Assembly: GCF_023343835.1 (NCBI RefSeq)
Contig: NC_064435.1
Location: 75,216,134 to 75,280,133, forward strand
Source of the DNA: Lagopus muta
Taxonomy: Eukaryota; Chordata; Aves; Galliformes; Phasianidae
Direction: 5' to 3'
Length of the DNA: 64,000 nucleotides
Made by a program: the position numbers and the translations under genes. Shown one piece after another: positions 36,691-49,392 of this stretch. Under the pieces are notes generated by a model that saw only the letters and a program-made list of their open reading frames with translations, did no database searches and had not been told where the DNA came from. Position 1 is the first letter of the stretch. Each line of letters opens with the position of its first letter.

Positions 36691-39600
36691 TGTGCTTCAC
36701 TGTCCTTCAAAAGAGGCCCCTGATCATTAACTTTGCCTTGGTACAACAGAAATGAATGTATTATGGGAAGGTTATAAAAAAACAAAACAAAATATTTTTG
36801 ATTTCTTAGTCTTTATCATTTCAGCAGTTATGTTCTTTCTGTGCAGAAACTTAATATCTCGTGTATTCATTTATATCAATATTCTATCTTAGCTGCAAAC
36901 CTCTGTCCAGTGAGAGAAAATCAGAACAGATGTGTTTTCAGTGAATATTTCCTAGTCAGTAATTTAGGAATGTTTAGAGCTAATGGTCAGAAATTCTTTG
37001 TAAATATTTTGTTTGCATTAATAAAAACCTTTTTTTAAAAAAAAAGTCTTGGCTGAAAATAATAGCATTTGACTGAGGCATCAAAATGTGTTCTAGCACT
37101 GACTCCCACAAGTTTTCTTTTTGATTTTTTTTAAAGGCTTTAAATTGCTATTATTATATCCCTGATACATATCATAGAAGCATTCTGAAGTTTCACTGGG
37201 CAGTTTGGTAGGACCTTCTGTTTTTTAGGACTAGTAGAGTCTTTTCTGCTAGACAGGGAACAATGAAGCAATCTAGACTCAATCAAGTTTGAAATTAATT
37301 CAAATTTTTATGAATGGTTAAACTATGAATGAGTCTTAGAGCAGAGAAATTTGAAAAATTGTACCCATGGCATTATTTATTACACAATGCAGTATGGAAA
37401 GAGTTGCATTTCAAAAGAAAAAATTGATGACTTTTAGCACACAATAGTTGCCATTGCACTCCAAAAATACTTCAGTACATAGGTTGCAAAAAATGCCATT
37501 ACTGAGGTTGTTTGTTCTTATTTCTTCTTTCTATGTGCATTTAGTTTTTAAATGCACAGTCATGTGTTTTTTTTTTTTTTTTTAAGATTTCTGCTTTACT
37601 AAATATGAAGAATAGCCAGAATGCAGTTCATAAGTAATTAATATCCTTGACCAATAAACATCATTTAATTTGCTCTGTTCTGCTTACAACAAACTATCAG
37701 GGATTATGTTTCTTTCAGTCATTCCTATGGTGCTCATCATTACAGAAGGAGAGTGTCTCACAAGTAGTTTAATCAGAAAAATCCCCAAGGCCTAAGGCTG
37801 TGGATTTTTTGTTTATGTTGTTGTAGTTGGTAGTTTTCATTTTAAATCTCCAGTTTACAAATGTGAAGCTAAGAAAGAACTCTTACAGACAGAAAATGTT
37901 GAAATACGTAACTCTAAATTGTTAATCTTAAGGATTGATGGTTTTACATATCAGGAATGATTTTTCACAAATCTGAAACTCAGTAATTCCAAACTATATG
38001 TGTAAAGATTAACAATACTTATTTTATTTTCTTTTTAGACTCTGTAGTAGAGGTAGAATACTACTTGTCTGGTAAGAATGTAGTTTTTGTTAGAACATGT
38101 GTAATCCAATCTGCCAGTTTCCATATAAAAATAGGTAAATCTCTGCCAAAAAAGTCATTATGTAGGAGCCTTGAATCATTCCCAAAGCAAGCCTATCCAA
38201 AGTACAATTGAGGAAAATAGAGCAACATGATGTAATGTAAGTGACAATATAGGAGCTATGGAAATGATTTGTGTATGAGGAAATTTGCAGTAGGAGAGTA
38301 GGTTTCTCCCTCTTTCTCTCTCTCTCTCACTCTCTCTCTCTGTCACTTGATGGTGAGCTGTTATGGAATAAGGCCAGAGAGATTCAACTCTTAGCAACAA
38401 TGGAGTTCTTTTATACAATTTTTTTTTTCTTTTTTTTTTTTTTTTTTCCAGATACTGTAACTAAAGGCCAGAAGACAACCTTCATGGTTTTTTAAAAATC
38501 TATTTATTTTCTCTTCCTTTACTCTCAGCCTCATTTATGTCAAGACTTCTCAGGTCACTGTTTTGAGATGATGACACAGAAAGTTTTATGCATTTTTGGC
38601 AGAATTATGCATGGAAGCTGTCTAAAGTTACTCTGCTGGAAGTGTCATTTAGAAAGGTTACCGTGACATTTCCAAAATTAGTTCTTGTTAATATGAATGA
38701 AACATGTTTTCCATGTCATGCCTATATTTTGTGTACATGTATACATATATTTATTAAGGACACACACGCATACAGTTGCCATATCCACAATATTGACATT
38801 CAAAATAATTTTTTTTGTTTGTCTGTTTGTTTACTATTCTGCCTTGAATGCATCAATAAAGAGTAGCAAGCAAAACAACACTTTCGAACATGGAGAAGAG
38901 AAAATAGACAAGTTTCCTTCCAATAATACAGTTTTCATCAGCAAGTTTCACCCATTTCTGTTGCTAAATAAAGTGCTGTTTATGGCAGATAAATTTAGTA
39001 TAATATTTTTCAATGTGTCTGATTGACTTTCATTCAAAGAAAGAAATTAAGTGGCAATTTAAATACAAAACCTAAATATATAAGTATTAAACCTAACAAC
39101 TGTTAGCAAAGTCTTTGAAATATAAAAAATAAATTTTCTTAGAATAAATTCATATTTTGAACCAATTTATGTTAAAAGGCAAGGTGTGCTTAAACTGAGT
39201 TTAAAAAGTTGGAAAAAAAATTTCTATCATTGCCATCTACTTTTCTTCTAGATTCTGTTGTTAAAGCATTTTTTTTGTAAAATTACCCCATGATTTTGAG
39301 GGCAGAGGGAATGACTCCTGTTTCTCTTACTGAAAAGCACAGTCAACAATAGATTCTTCCTATTTCATCATTCATGTTTTCATAGACTTATCTATGATGT
39401 CAGCTGAATAATCCTAGCCTGCTCCATAATTCCTCACAAAACCTAAACAAAACAAACAAGAAAAAACCCCCAGAACATCTGCCTTTGGTCATCTCTCAAC
39501 CTCTTTACCTTTTCTAGGCTTAACCTATGTCACCTGAGCAAGATAAGGACTTTCAATGTGGCAATCAATAAATACCATATGATAGCATATCAATATATAT

Positions 39601-40376
39601 TTTTTATTCTTTCTGTATAAATCTTAATGCTTGATTTTCTACATTTACTTAAGGTTTTCATATAATTTGCTTTTAGAAGATTTCACCTTGTAATAATAAT
39701 CACTGCATCATTTCACATCAGTCTAAATTGATTATATATACTCATTTATTGTCCAGGCATGGTTGTAATATGTCCTTGTGATTCATAGGACAATATTTTT
39801 ATTTACTGGTCTTAATCTTAATTCTTATTATTATTATTAATTTTATTAATTTTATTAATATATTAATATATTAATATATTATTAATTATTAATTGTTGTT
39901 GTTGTTGTTTTGTTTTGTTTTTAAAGAGAAATCTGCGTTCAAATTAAAGCATTACTTTAAAACTGTCACTGTGATTTCCTGCTTGATGGGATGGATAGAT
40001 TTTCTTATTGGCCTATTAAATGATAATAATGATTCTATAATATTCCTTTAGAATGCAACTAAGATTAACTGTAAAAAAGAGAAAACATAAGAAGAAGAAG
40101 AAAAAAGGATCCTATCTGCTTTATTGAAAATAAAGATTATGACATCATTGCTATTTTTTACATCTTCAATTAAGTTGAAAGTGATTTTTCAGACAATTCA
40201 TTCATACTGGAGGAGAGAATGAGTGTTTCACTATAAAACTGCAGAGATTATAGAGAAACCCATGGCATTTTTGAGGAGAAAAAAATCATATTCACATATC
40301 TTCTTTTATTTACTTTTATCTCCATATGTTTACTTTTTACATAATACATTGAACGCAGTAGATAGATAACGTTATG
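36691..40376. other. Gene-free AT-rich intergenic DNA
   Basis: Contains T runs at about 37566-37583 and 38431-38449, a CT tract at 38306-38341, and an AT-rich simple stretch at about 39823-39911 (ATT, ATTAAT and TTG units). No gene recognised. Confidence 0.6.
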
Positions 40377-41203
40377 AATACAGAATCACAGGAATACAGA
40401 ATGGCCAGGGTTGGAAGGGACTTCAAGGATCATGAATCTCCAATCCCTCTGCCACATGCAGGACCACCAAGCTCCCCATTTAATACTAGACCAGGCTGCA
40501 CAGGGCCCTATCCAACCTGGCCTTGAACACCTCTAGGGATGGGGCATCCACAACCTCGTTCGCAGCCTGTTCCAGCATCTCACTACTCTCTCTGTAAAGG
40601 ACTTCCCCCTGACATCCAACCTAAATCTTCCCTCCCTCAACTTAAAACCATTTCCCGTTGTCCTGCTGTTATCAACCCTTTCAAAGAGTTGATTCCCCTC
40701 CTGTTTGTAGGCTCTCTTTAGGTACTGAAATGCTGCAATGAGGTCATCCCACAGCCTTTTTTTCTCCAGGCTGAACAAGCCCAGCTCCCTCAGCCTGTCT
40801 TCATAGGGGAGGTGTTCCAGTCCCCTCCTCTGGAGGGAACATCTTTGTGGCTCTCCTTTGGACCCTCTCTAATAGTTTTCTGTCTTTCTTGTACTGGGGT
40901 CTCCAGACCTGGACACAGTACTCCAGATGGGGCCTCACAAGAGCAGAGTAGAGGGGGACAATCACCTCCCTGTCCCTGCTGGCCACCCCTCTTCTGATGG
41001 AGCACAGAATACCATTTGCTTTCCGAGCTGCAGGAGCATACTGCTGGCTGATGTTAAGCTTTTCATCCATCAAGACCCTCAGGTCCTTCTCTGCAGGGAT
41101 CGTCTCAAGGGCTGCTCCTTCCAGTCTGTATGGATGCCTGGATGGATTTGCCCAAGTGCAAAACCTTGCACTTTGCTGTGTTGAAACCTCATCAGGTTCA
41201 CCC
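40377..41203 (-). mobile_element. CR1 LINE, 5'-truncated, broken ORF2 fragment
   Basis: A minus-orientation CR1 copy of about 830 bp. The 3' end at 40377 shows the reversed tail GAATACAGAATCACAGGAAT, then GGGTTGGAAGGGACTTCAAG. It encodes the same C-terminal reverse transcriptase region as the copy at 15063-15823 ([39 protein letters not shown]). The reading frame is broken into two open segments (41203-40801 and 40778-40533) by a frameshift near 40790, with a further loss near 40550. It is older than the 15 kb copy by that measure. The open frame continues about 160 bp beyond the element at its 5' side by chance. Confidence 0.94.
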
Positions 41204-44033
41204 AATACTTGAAATTGTTTCAGTTCATCTTGCTGTGAACAGATTCTGATAAAACAATGAAGTTGTGGAAAGCTCTTACTAAATTTTGTAATCACATCAG
41301 TAATTTCCTGATTTGGAGAAAAGCAAGGAAGCCTAAACTCTTTTGTTGATATGCTATTATTGCACATATGTTGCTAACAAGCTTTCTAAATATGTTCATT
41401 GATTTTTCTTCACAGAAGTTAGTAATAGGGCAAGAGAAAATACTTAGCTGACTTTCCTTCCCAATGTTGCATAAATACAGAGGACCATGCAAGTAATTTG
41501 ATTTCTGTTACAATAAGGGCAAACTAGTCTGAAAAGTACATAGGGCAATGGTTGATTTGTCAGTCTCCACTACTTGTGTCTAGCACAGCTAGAAGCTATA
41601 TAGCCCTTAATAGATATTTATGTAGTGACTCAAAAAAAACAACTTAGAAGATTCTTGGACGATAATAATGTAGCATACGAATATTTTCCTTGTGTAATAG
41701 GCAGTATATATTCAAAAATTATTGTTGGAAATCTTGGGCAATGGTGTCACTCTGGAGAATGATTGGGAGGAATGAAGAGTAGGCTCCCGATAGATAGTGA
41801 TATTATTGATAAATAATTTGATCCATTACAAAACATTTTTTCCAGGACTGTGAATAATGTTTTTACTTGCTATGTAAATACCAGTGTTGGAAATGCTACA
41901 CCTACTGATAATGAGCAATTAAAAACATCTGAACTTCCAGGGGTGGCAACTGTTGAATATAGTTGTCTGATTGTGTGCAGAGGATTTTGTTGATTTAGGT
42001 GTTGTTTGTTTGGGGTGGTTTAATCAGTATTCATTTAATTTTTGACATTTCTTACTATCAACACTTTCCCTGAAGGCCCCACAAAACATGATTTTTGTGG
42101 TTGTTATCCTCATATCAGTTTATTAACATAAGATCTTGTACATCCCTTCTTTCTAATATTTCTATTCCAATAAGTTAATTAATATTTGTTTGAATAGACT
42201 CTAAGAACCAACTGCTTTCTTGGGAACCAGTGGCCATAATATTTTCAACATTTCTGAATTTTTAAACATTTGTAAGTCATTCACAGGCTCCGTCTGAAAT
42301 ACGGTTTCAAATAATTATTGTAACACAAACAAAAATAGTAGAATTTTCTTTGATATTTGCTGATATATTTCAGAGAGTTGTATGTCATTTTTTCCCCAGA
42401 GATTCTTACTGAGTTGCAGGTAACAGCGTAGACTGCATTTATTTAACCAAAAACTATTTTTAGCAGAAGATGACAAACAGGTGTATTTCAGTCTATTTTA
42501 TCTTGTCCTGGTAAGTACTCAGTTAACTATGTCAGGTGGCATTGATCTGAACTCAACGCTGTTGCAGAGAGAAAACAGTATTGGAAGAGTCTTTTGGATA
42601 TAAACATATTGAATCAATGAATTTTGTTTATTTTTTACTAGTACATGCTGCTAAAGGACAAATGAAGGTTAGGAAGGGTGGAAAAATAAGACCAATTTCA
42701 CTAAATAGTCATAAAAAAAAAAAGAACTCTTTGCATGTTCTGTCACGCTTCCAAAAGAACTTTATAACATCTAAATATCTAAGATATTTCTTTATATCTA
42801 AGAATTATTTTTCTTTTAAAGAATATCAAAATGAAGATATTTTTCATTGAAATGAAAAGAAATCCATAATTTTCAAAGTTTCTTAATGGATCAAATACTT
42901 TAATTTGATATCAAATCAATAAAAATTCATTCTTCATTGCACAGAACTAGCTTGCATAATGGCACTGTATTCAGCTTTCAACTTCACTGCGTTTAATCTC
43001 TCAATTTAGGAGAAGAAATATCTGGTATAATAAGAATGCAGCAATGCACTTTACAAAGAACTAATGTATTTTCAATATTTGTTGATTTTATGCCAGCAAG
43101 AAGTTAAGGGAGATAGAAAAGGAGAGATTGTCCTTCAGATGTACTTCTTTCACAATAAATAAGTAAATATAGACTCTACAACATCCTGCTCTTCCTCTGA
43201 AATTATCCAATCTCAGAAATGTCTATAGTTCCCAGAATGCTTGTTCACTGAATAGGTTTGTGTAATCTAAAGACTGTGGGAAGAAAAAATATCTTGGAAT
43301 GCCTACTTTATATGATAACTAGTGTGTGATTTCTGTTATGGCTGGCTAATAGCTTGGTTTTCTTTTTGCTAGTCTTTTCCTAGCCATCAGAAAACTGAGA
43401 AGTTTGGGTGGGAGTTTGTGCTAGTTTTCTGACATTTTGTCACTCTTCAGCCTGGCAGCTTTAAAGGAGATTACTTTACCCTCAGATAGTTGCAATAGAA
43501 TGCAGTGTTTTGTCAAGTGATTTGCCATAGGAAAATGTTGGTGCTTAAAAATCATTGCTATATATATACTGCATCATTGCATCTTTCTACACTTTCTTCA
43601 CTGCAATTACAGATCACATCTAATGATGCAATCATGATCCAGAATGGAGAATTAGAATAAATAATCCAAGTTTTCAAAATGAATTCTTTCCTCAGGTTAA
43701 TTTTATCGACATGTTTTTAGAATTATGTAATTCAAGACAAAATTGCACTCCATCTTTCTAATAAGATATCATTAACTTAGTTCAAAAATAAAACTTTTCT
43801 TAAACATGACAACTGTAGAAAGTAACACTTTTGAGCAAGCAAATAGATCTATGACTTGATCCTCTCCCCGTGAGTTTATGCACTTCTGGCTGCACTGCAT
43901 GCATGCAGCAGACAGCAGCATAGAACCAGTGACACTTGGCTGTGCTGCCAGTGGAGAAATATCATGCTTCCTTTAAGACAGGAACTGATGGCAAGAAAAG
44001 GCATGAAAGCATCAAAATAGTTGTAAAAACTGG
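41204..44033. other. Gene-free AT-rich DNA immediately downstream of CDH7
   Basis: No gene or transposon recognised. Part of it could be distal CDH7 3' UTR if a farther poly(A) site is used. A small less AT-rich patch lies at about 43860-43990. Confidence 0.5.
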
Positions 44034-44597
44034 TTTATTTCTTAAAAATAAATACAAAAATATAAATATAAAACATCGGCAGATAGAATTTGATGAAATG
44101 AAGTTGCACAAACTTTTTTTTTAAACCAGCTGCATATTACACTTATTAACACCACGTGTACATTTTGTTTCAGTTTTAATGTACAGAACAGAACATACTG
44201 GATTTTTTCTTCTTTGCCTTCTTAAAAGCTGCACTTGCAAGGGTAGGACATGTACCTAACAGAAGCGGCTTGTACATGAGGTTGCTTAAGGGATTATCAC
44301 CCTGTTCAAATTTCTGAAGGTAAGGTATTTTTAATTTTAATTACTAAAATGGACAACACTGAATTTCCATAGCTTTGGCTCTTGGAAGGTGATTAAATAA
44401 AATACTGTACGCGTTCCAAGTGGCATCCTACTAGAAAGAATGAATTACATAAATGGACAAATTGAAAACAAATTCTAAAGGAAATCATTGTGCTGAGTGG
44501 CAGGAAAATTTTCCTGAATGTTAAATACTGTTGAGTGCAGAAGGTGTCTGTAAAATTACTTCCGCTCAAAGGAACAAAGAATGTAGCCTACTGTAGG
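44034..44597 (-). other. CDH7: Candidate CDH7 3' UTR, proximal part, with possible poly(A) signal
   Basis: The sequence after the stop codon on the minus strand carries no coding signal and no recognised transposon. The first canonical AATAAA on that strand lies at 44039-44034, about 560 nt after the stop, followed downstream by a T-rich and GT-containing stretch. Variant ATTAAA hexamers occur nearer the stop (around 44180 and 44335). The true 3' end cannot be read from the sequence, and longer UTRs are common in cadherin genes. Confidence 0.4.
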
Positions 44598-45091
44598 TTA
44601 AGAAGTGTCTTTGTCACTTTCTCCTCCACCATACATTTCAGCAAGCTTATTAAACCGAGGGCCCCATTCTCGGAGGTAATCATAGTTTTGGTCTCCTTCA
44701 GTAGTACCCGACTCTAAGGAGCTCAAAGATTCAGCTATTGAATCATTTCCTTCATAGGCGTAGGTTGCAAGCGAGTCATACGGTGGTGCAGAAGGATCAG
44801 TATCATGCTCTTTTAACCTTTGGTTAATGAAATCTCGCACATCTGTGTTATCTGGTGCTGAAGGAGTCCTCCGTGGTACAAATAACGTTTCAGGGATAAT
44901 GTCTCGTCGAAGCTTCTTATCTTCTATAGCTGCAGGATTCCTCAGTGTGCCAATATCAAAGGCTTGGGTATCTTCCTCTCCACCGCCTTCATCATTATAA
45001 CTCACAATGTTGTCTCTGATGTCCTCTTTAGACAGGATCAAAGGCTCTTTCTTTCGTTGCCTCTTCAGAGCAGCAAACAGCACCACTATAA
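44598..45091 (-). CDS. CDH7: CDH7 last coding exon (exon 12): end of helix and full cytoplasmic domain
   Basis: This exon holds 494 nt of coding sequence ending in TAA at 44600-44598. It finishes the membrane helix (VIVVLFAAL), followed by the basic stop-transfer KRQRKK. The juxtamembrane region [18 protein letters not shown] binds p120-catenin in classical cadherins. The distal region from [16 protein letters not shown] through [19 protein letters not shown] is the beta-catenin binding segment, with the usual acidic and Ser-rich stretch that is a casein-kinase/GSK3 target in classical cadherins. The tail [16 protein letters not shown] pattern and the end ESDKDTS point to CDH7. The acceptor is TTTCCTCTCCCTTAAAG. 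It is the longest coding exon in the window and has higher GC than its surroundings. Confidence 0.95.
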
Positions 45092-48000
45092 CTTTAAGGG
45101 AGAGGAAAGAATGGGTAAGGACAGAACAATTTGTAGTAGTGATTCCATCAGATACAACAGCCTTATTTCATCTACATTTTGCCAGTCCATTTCTACCTGA
45201 TCACTGTCTATATCACAGTAGAGACTGTATCAAAATGTGCTTTTTTTGCAGAGAACCATGAGCTTTGTCTATGTGCTCCTCTGGTAATTTAGATGAGTTT
45301 TAAAATAGCCAGGTTTACTCTGAAGATCTTTTCCCATTTTTTAGTATAGAGCATGTTCAAACTGTTTTCCATCTGAACTACAGATTATTAAGTATATTCT
45401 GAGAAACACAAAATGGAAACTTTAAAAAATTTACAAATTTTTTATTACAGCATAGAAACCTTTGGATAAACTGATTTAATATGGTAAAAATATTATTTAC
45501 TGCCTAATTCTGTGTGAAAAACATACTGCATGGTGACTTTAAGCATTTATTTAAACAAGAGATTCTCTATCTCAAAAAAAGTTAAAACGAAAGACATGAA
45601 AGTGATTTTTTATTACATTATTCCTTCTGCCTGATCATCTTTCTTAAAGACAAGACAATAATAAAAATGCATTTAGAAGTCTGAAACTTGATTTCATTTT
45701 TACTATATTCAATTGTCAGGCAGTTTTTGCCTTTATTTCTTTTAATTTTGCATTGAGTTTCTCTTGCAAAAGAAGCAAACCCCATGATCATTTATTCTGC
45801 CAACATGCATGATTGTTTGAAGTGTGTTAGACCTGAAGCATTTGCTCTAGGAGGAAAGATACATTTTTCTTACCCAGCAGGATGATGATGCAGAGGAGAA
45901 TGGCAATCAGTGCCCCTGTACTGAGGCCAGCAGGGAGGAGAAGGGCCTCTGCGTTGCAGGACTGCATGTTCCCTCGGCTGTCACAGGCACAAACTCGGAT
46001 GGTAAGTGTGCCAGTGCTGCTCTGGATTGGATAGTCATTGTCTGATATCACCACTGGTAAGAGGTATGTACTTATTTCATGTCGACTAAAGCCATTTCTT
46101 CTTGTTAAAATTCTGGCAGTGTTATCTAGATAGATTAAAATATAATGTTATTTTGCATAAATAAAATAGGAAAATAAAAAATAAAAATAAAATAAAATAA
46201 AAGGAAAATAAAGAATGTATTGCATATAGTACGTGAAAAGTATAATATTTTATGTCACTGATAGTATTTTGAAATGGGCTAGTCCTCATTTCATAGTCAT
46301 ATCTGACTTTTCTAGTGACATTCCCATTTAATCAGAAAGCTATTTATAATTTTTTACATACAGCTGGCCTGTTCCTCTGTGCCTTTGCAACACCTCTGAG
46401 TGCGATTTGAAAAGAGGATTTCTGAAAGCTTAAAATGTTTTATGGATTAATGCATGCAGTGCACGACACAGTTCCATTCCATGGCTAAAGCCCTGAAATG
46501 AAGTGGCCAACTGAGAAAAAATAACCTTCCACTTCACGCTGTTCAACAAGCACTCTGTTCTGAGAGATTCCTCCTATGGATCTTCTGTGACAACACACAG
46601 GGGAATGCTATCAGTAAATACAGGATGAGATTTTCCACACCAAAAGACTTTCAACATACTGTAGAACAATGAATTATGTACCTTTGCACATGGAGTAGAA
46701 TTTTTGTTGGGAAAAAAAAAAAGACAGTTTTGAGAAGTGAATTTACTAAATTATACTTGTGGCCCACAAAAATAATACATATGTAGTATGCTTCAGCATC
46801 AAATCTATTAACTGAGTAGCCAGAAAAGAAATTAAGGTAGTATGTAACATCAAAGGAATATCACTTCTATTGTCAAAGCTACCTTATACTTCTAAAACTG
46901 TGACCCAACACTAGAGTTGCTAACTTGCAAATCCAAAAGGGAGAAAATTCAGATTGAATCCATTAGAAAGAAAATTTCATTGTCATCACACAAATGAATT
47001 TCTTGAGGTAAATGGTAAATGTTTTGTGAGCCAAATTCAAGATGAACTAAACAATTAATACAAAATAAAGAAAATAATTTCACATAGAAGAGAAATACCA
47101 AGGTCAATGCCTCTGCATGGTCACTAGGACGTAATTTTTGTTTGAAAAATTAAATGACTTTTTTCTTCATGGCCTCCATGAACTGAAACACAAAGTTATC
47201 TTTTACTGTATCCTTTGGTTTGTTTTGTGTATCTATGTTATTTGTTTTCACTCAACATGAAAAACAATGTGTCTGATGTATTTTTTAATACCTTTCTCTG
47301 CTAGTGAGAAATCTATATGGTACCTAAATGTTCAACTTCAATTATTCTCTTTACCTACTTATATAATTTATTTCAACCAAATCTTCCTCATGGTGTTTGC
47401 AGCCTGTTACTTCCTGTAATCTTCATCATTGATAGAGGATTATTCCCACTGCCAAGTCAAAAAACTTTAACGTATTTGAAGGTATTATGATATCTCCCTT
47501 CGTTTATTTCTTCTGTAGTCTAAAGCGCTCCCTATTGAACTGGTGATGAAGGCTAAAATGGATGTGTTGTACACGTCTCCTGATAAAAGCTGGACTGATC
47601 AAGGATCAAAGCAAAGCCAAAGTGGCCATGTGTTATCAGCCATCATTTTCATTAATCATCAGAAAGAAGCAGAACAGAAAATCATGTGACATAAATGTGA
47701 GAGAAAGCTAAAGTGAAACATCTGAACTTGGAAGGTGAAGCCATTTTTTAAGCTTTCTTCTGTCCTATCCTCCCTTTATTTGGTTATTCACGCCAAACCA
47801 ACATTCACTGATTTTCTTTATAATTTATTTTATCCTATTTTTTTTTTCCTAAGTAAGTTTTGCCTTCCATACACAGATGAAAATATAGAAGTCCCAAACC
47901 ACAAACATTCAAATTCAATTTATCTTGCTGTTAACAGCAGCTTTATGGGCTTCTCTATTTGTTGATGGAATATATAAGTAAATTCAAAATATTGCAGAAA

Positions 48001-49347
48001 TGCATGCCAGGTAGTAAAGATCAAACTTCCATGGATCAGAGAATTTTACCTTCATTGTCCTGAACAGTGAAATTAGGGTTAACAGCTGCTAAACTGAAGA
48101 AAAATTTTTGTCCCCCAAGAGGATCATCTTTGTCTACTGCACTTATGGTCTGGATAAGCTGCAGGAGAAAAATAAATGCAAACAACAACAACAAAATAAA
48201 ACAAAATGCATCTAGGTTTTGATGTTTGAATATCTTAAGACAAGCAGAGTGAAGAAACTTCTTATTCAAACTATTTGCATATTGATTTAATATTTAAACT
48301 GTAGAACATATCAACTGAACAAATTTTAAACGAATATGTAAGCTTTGTAACAAGAGCATCCATATATATTTTCTATGGTGATACATGCATACAAGAAAAA
48401 TGGCAACTTAATTCTCCTTTTTTTCTTATTTCAGTATATGTTTATATATTTTTGTAACTATAAAAGTGACAAAACTAAAATCAACACCTAAGAGAAGAAT
48501 TCAGAGGAGATTTTTTGCTTTGGGGATGAAAATGTTATTTCATCAGAAGCGTTGCTTCTAATAGGAAAATTAAAGTTTCAAATAATATTTCAAAATAACA
48601 TTTTTTTTCTAAAGCAAGATTTTTCTATCTCTTATTAAAGACAATTTTTTTAAAAGATTTTCAACATTAAAAAGTGTATGTTAGAATATCTTTCTACTAA
48701 ATACCAGATTATATTTCTACTCGTACGACACATTATAAGATGCTGTACAGATTCACCAGATTAAATCCAGTGTCACAGATATGTCATAGCTGTTTGGTAC
48801 TTGGTTGGAATGCTTTCTGTGATTCCTGCAAAAAGATTTGTGTAATACTTTTGTTTGGAAGTAGCAGCAAGGGATTCATTAACATTTGCTTATCTGTCAG
48901 GTAAATGAACTTGTGCCTTTTTATCCACTGAAATTTCTAGATGGAAGGCTGACAAGATGCCACTTTCCAAATAAAATACATTTTTTTAAATCTTCATTGA
49001 TCGTGTTTCAGTGTTTGGTTTTCTTTTTGTTTGTTTTGTCCCACAGCAATAAAAAAATACTTATGATAACATTTTTGGAGGGTGCATATATGCAGTTATA
49101 TGTGCCAAAAATAATTTACTCTTGTCCAGGTTTCAGCTCAAACTGAGTTGATTTTTCCTTCATAGTGTCTGATGTGATGCTTTGATTTGGCTTTGGGTGA
49201 AAAACAGTGTTGGTAATACACTGATATTTCATGATGTTGCTGAGCAGTGCTACACAGAGGCAAGGATGTTTGAGTTTTTCAGCTTCTTGTGGACTGGCTG
49301 GGCATCATTTGGCAGGTAGAGAACAATTGCTTATGCATCACTTGTCT

Positions 49348-49392
<45 letters not shown>

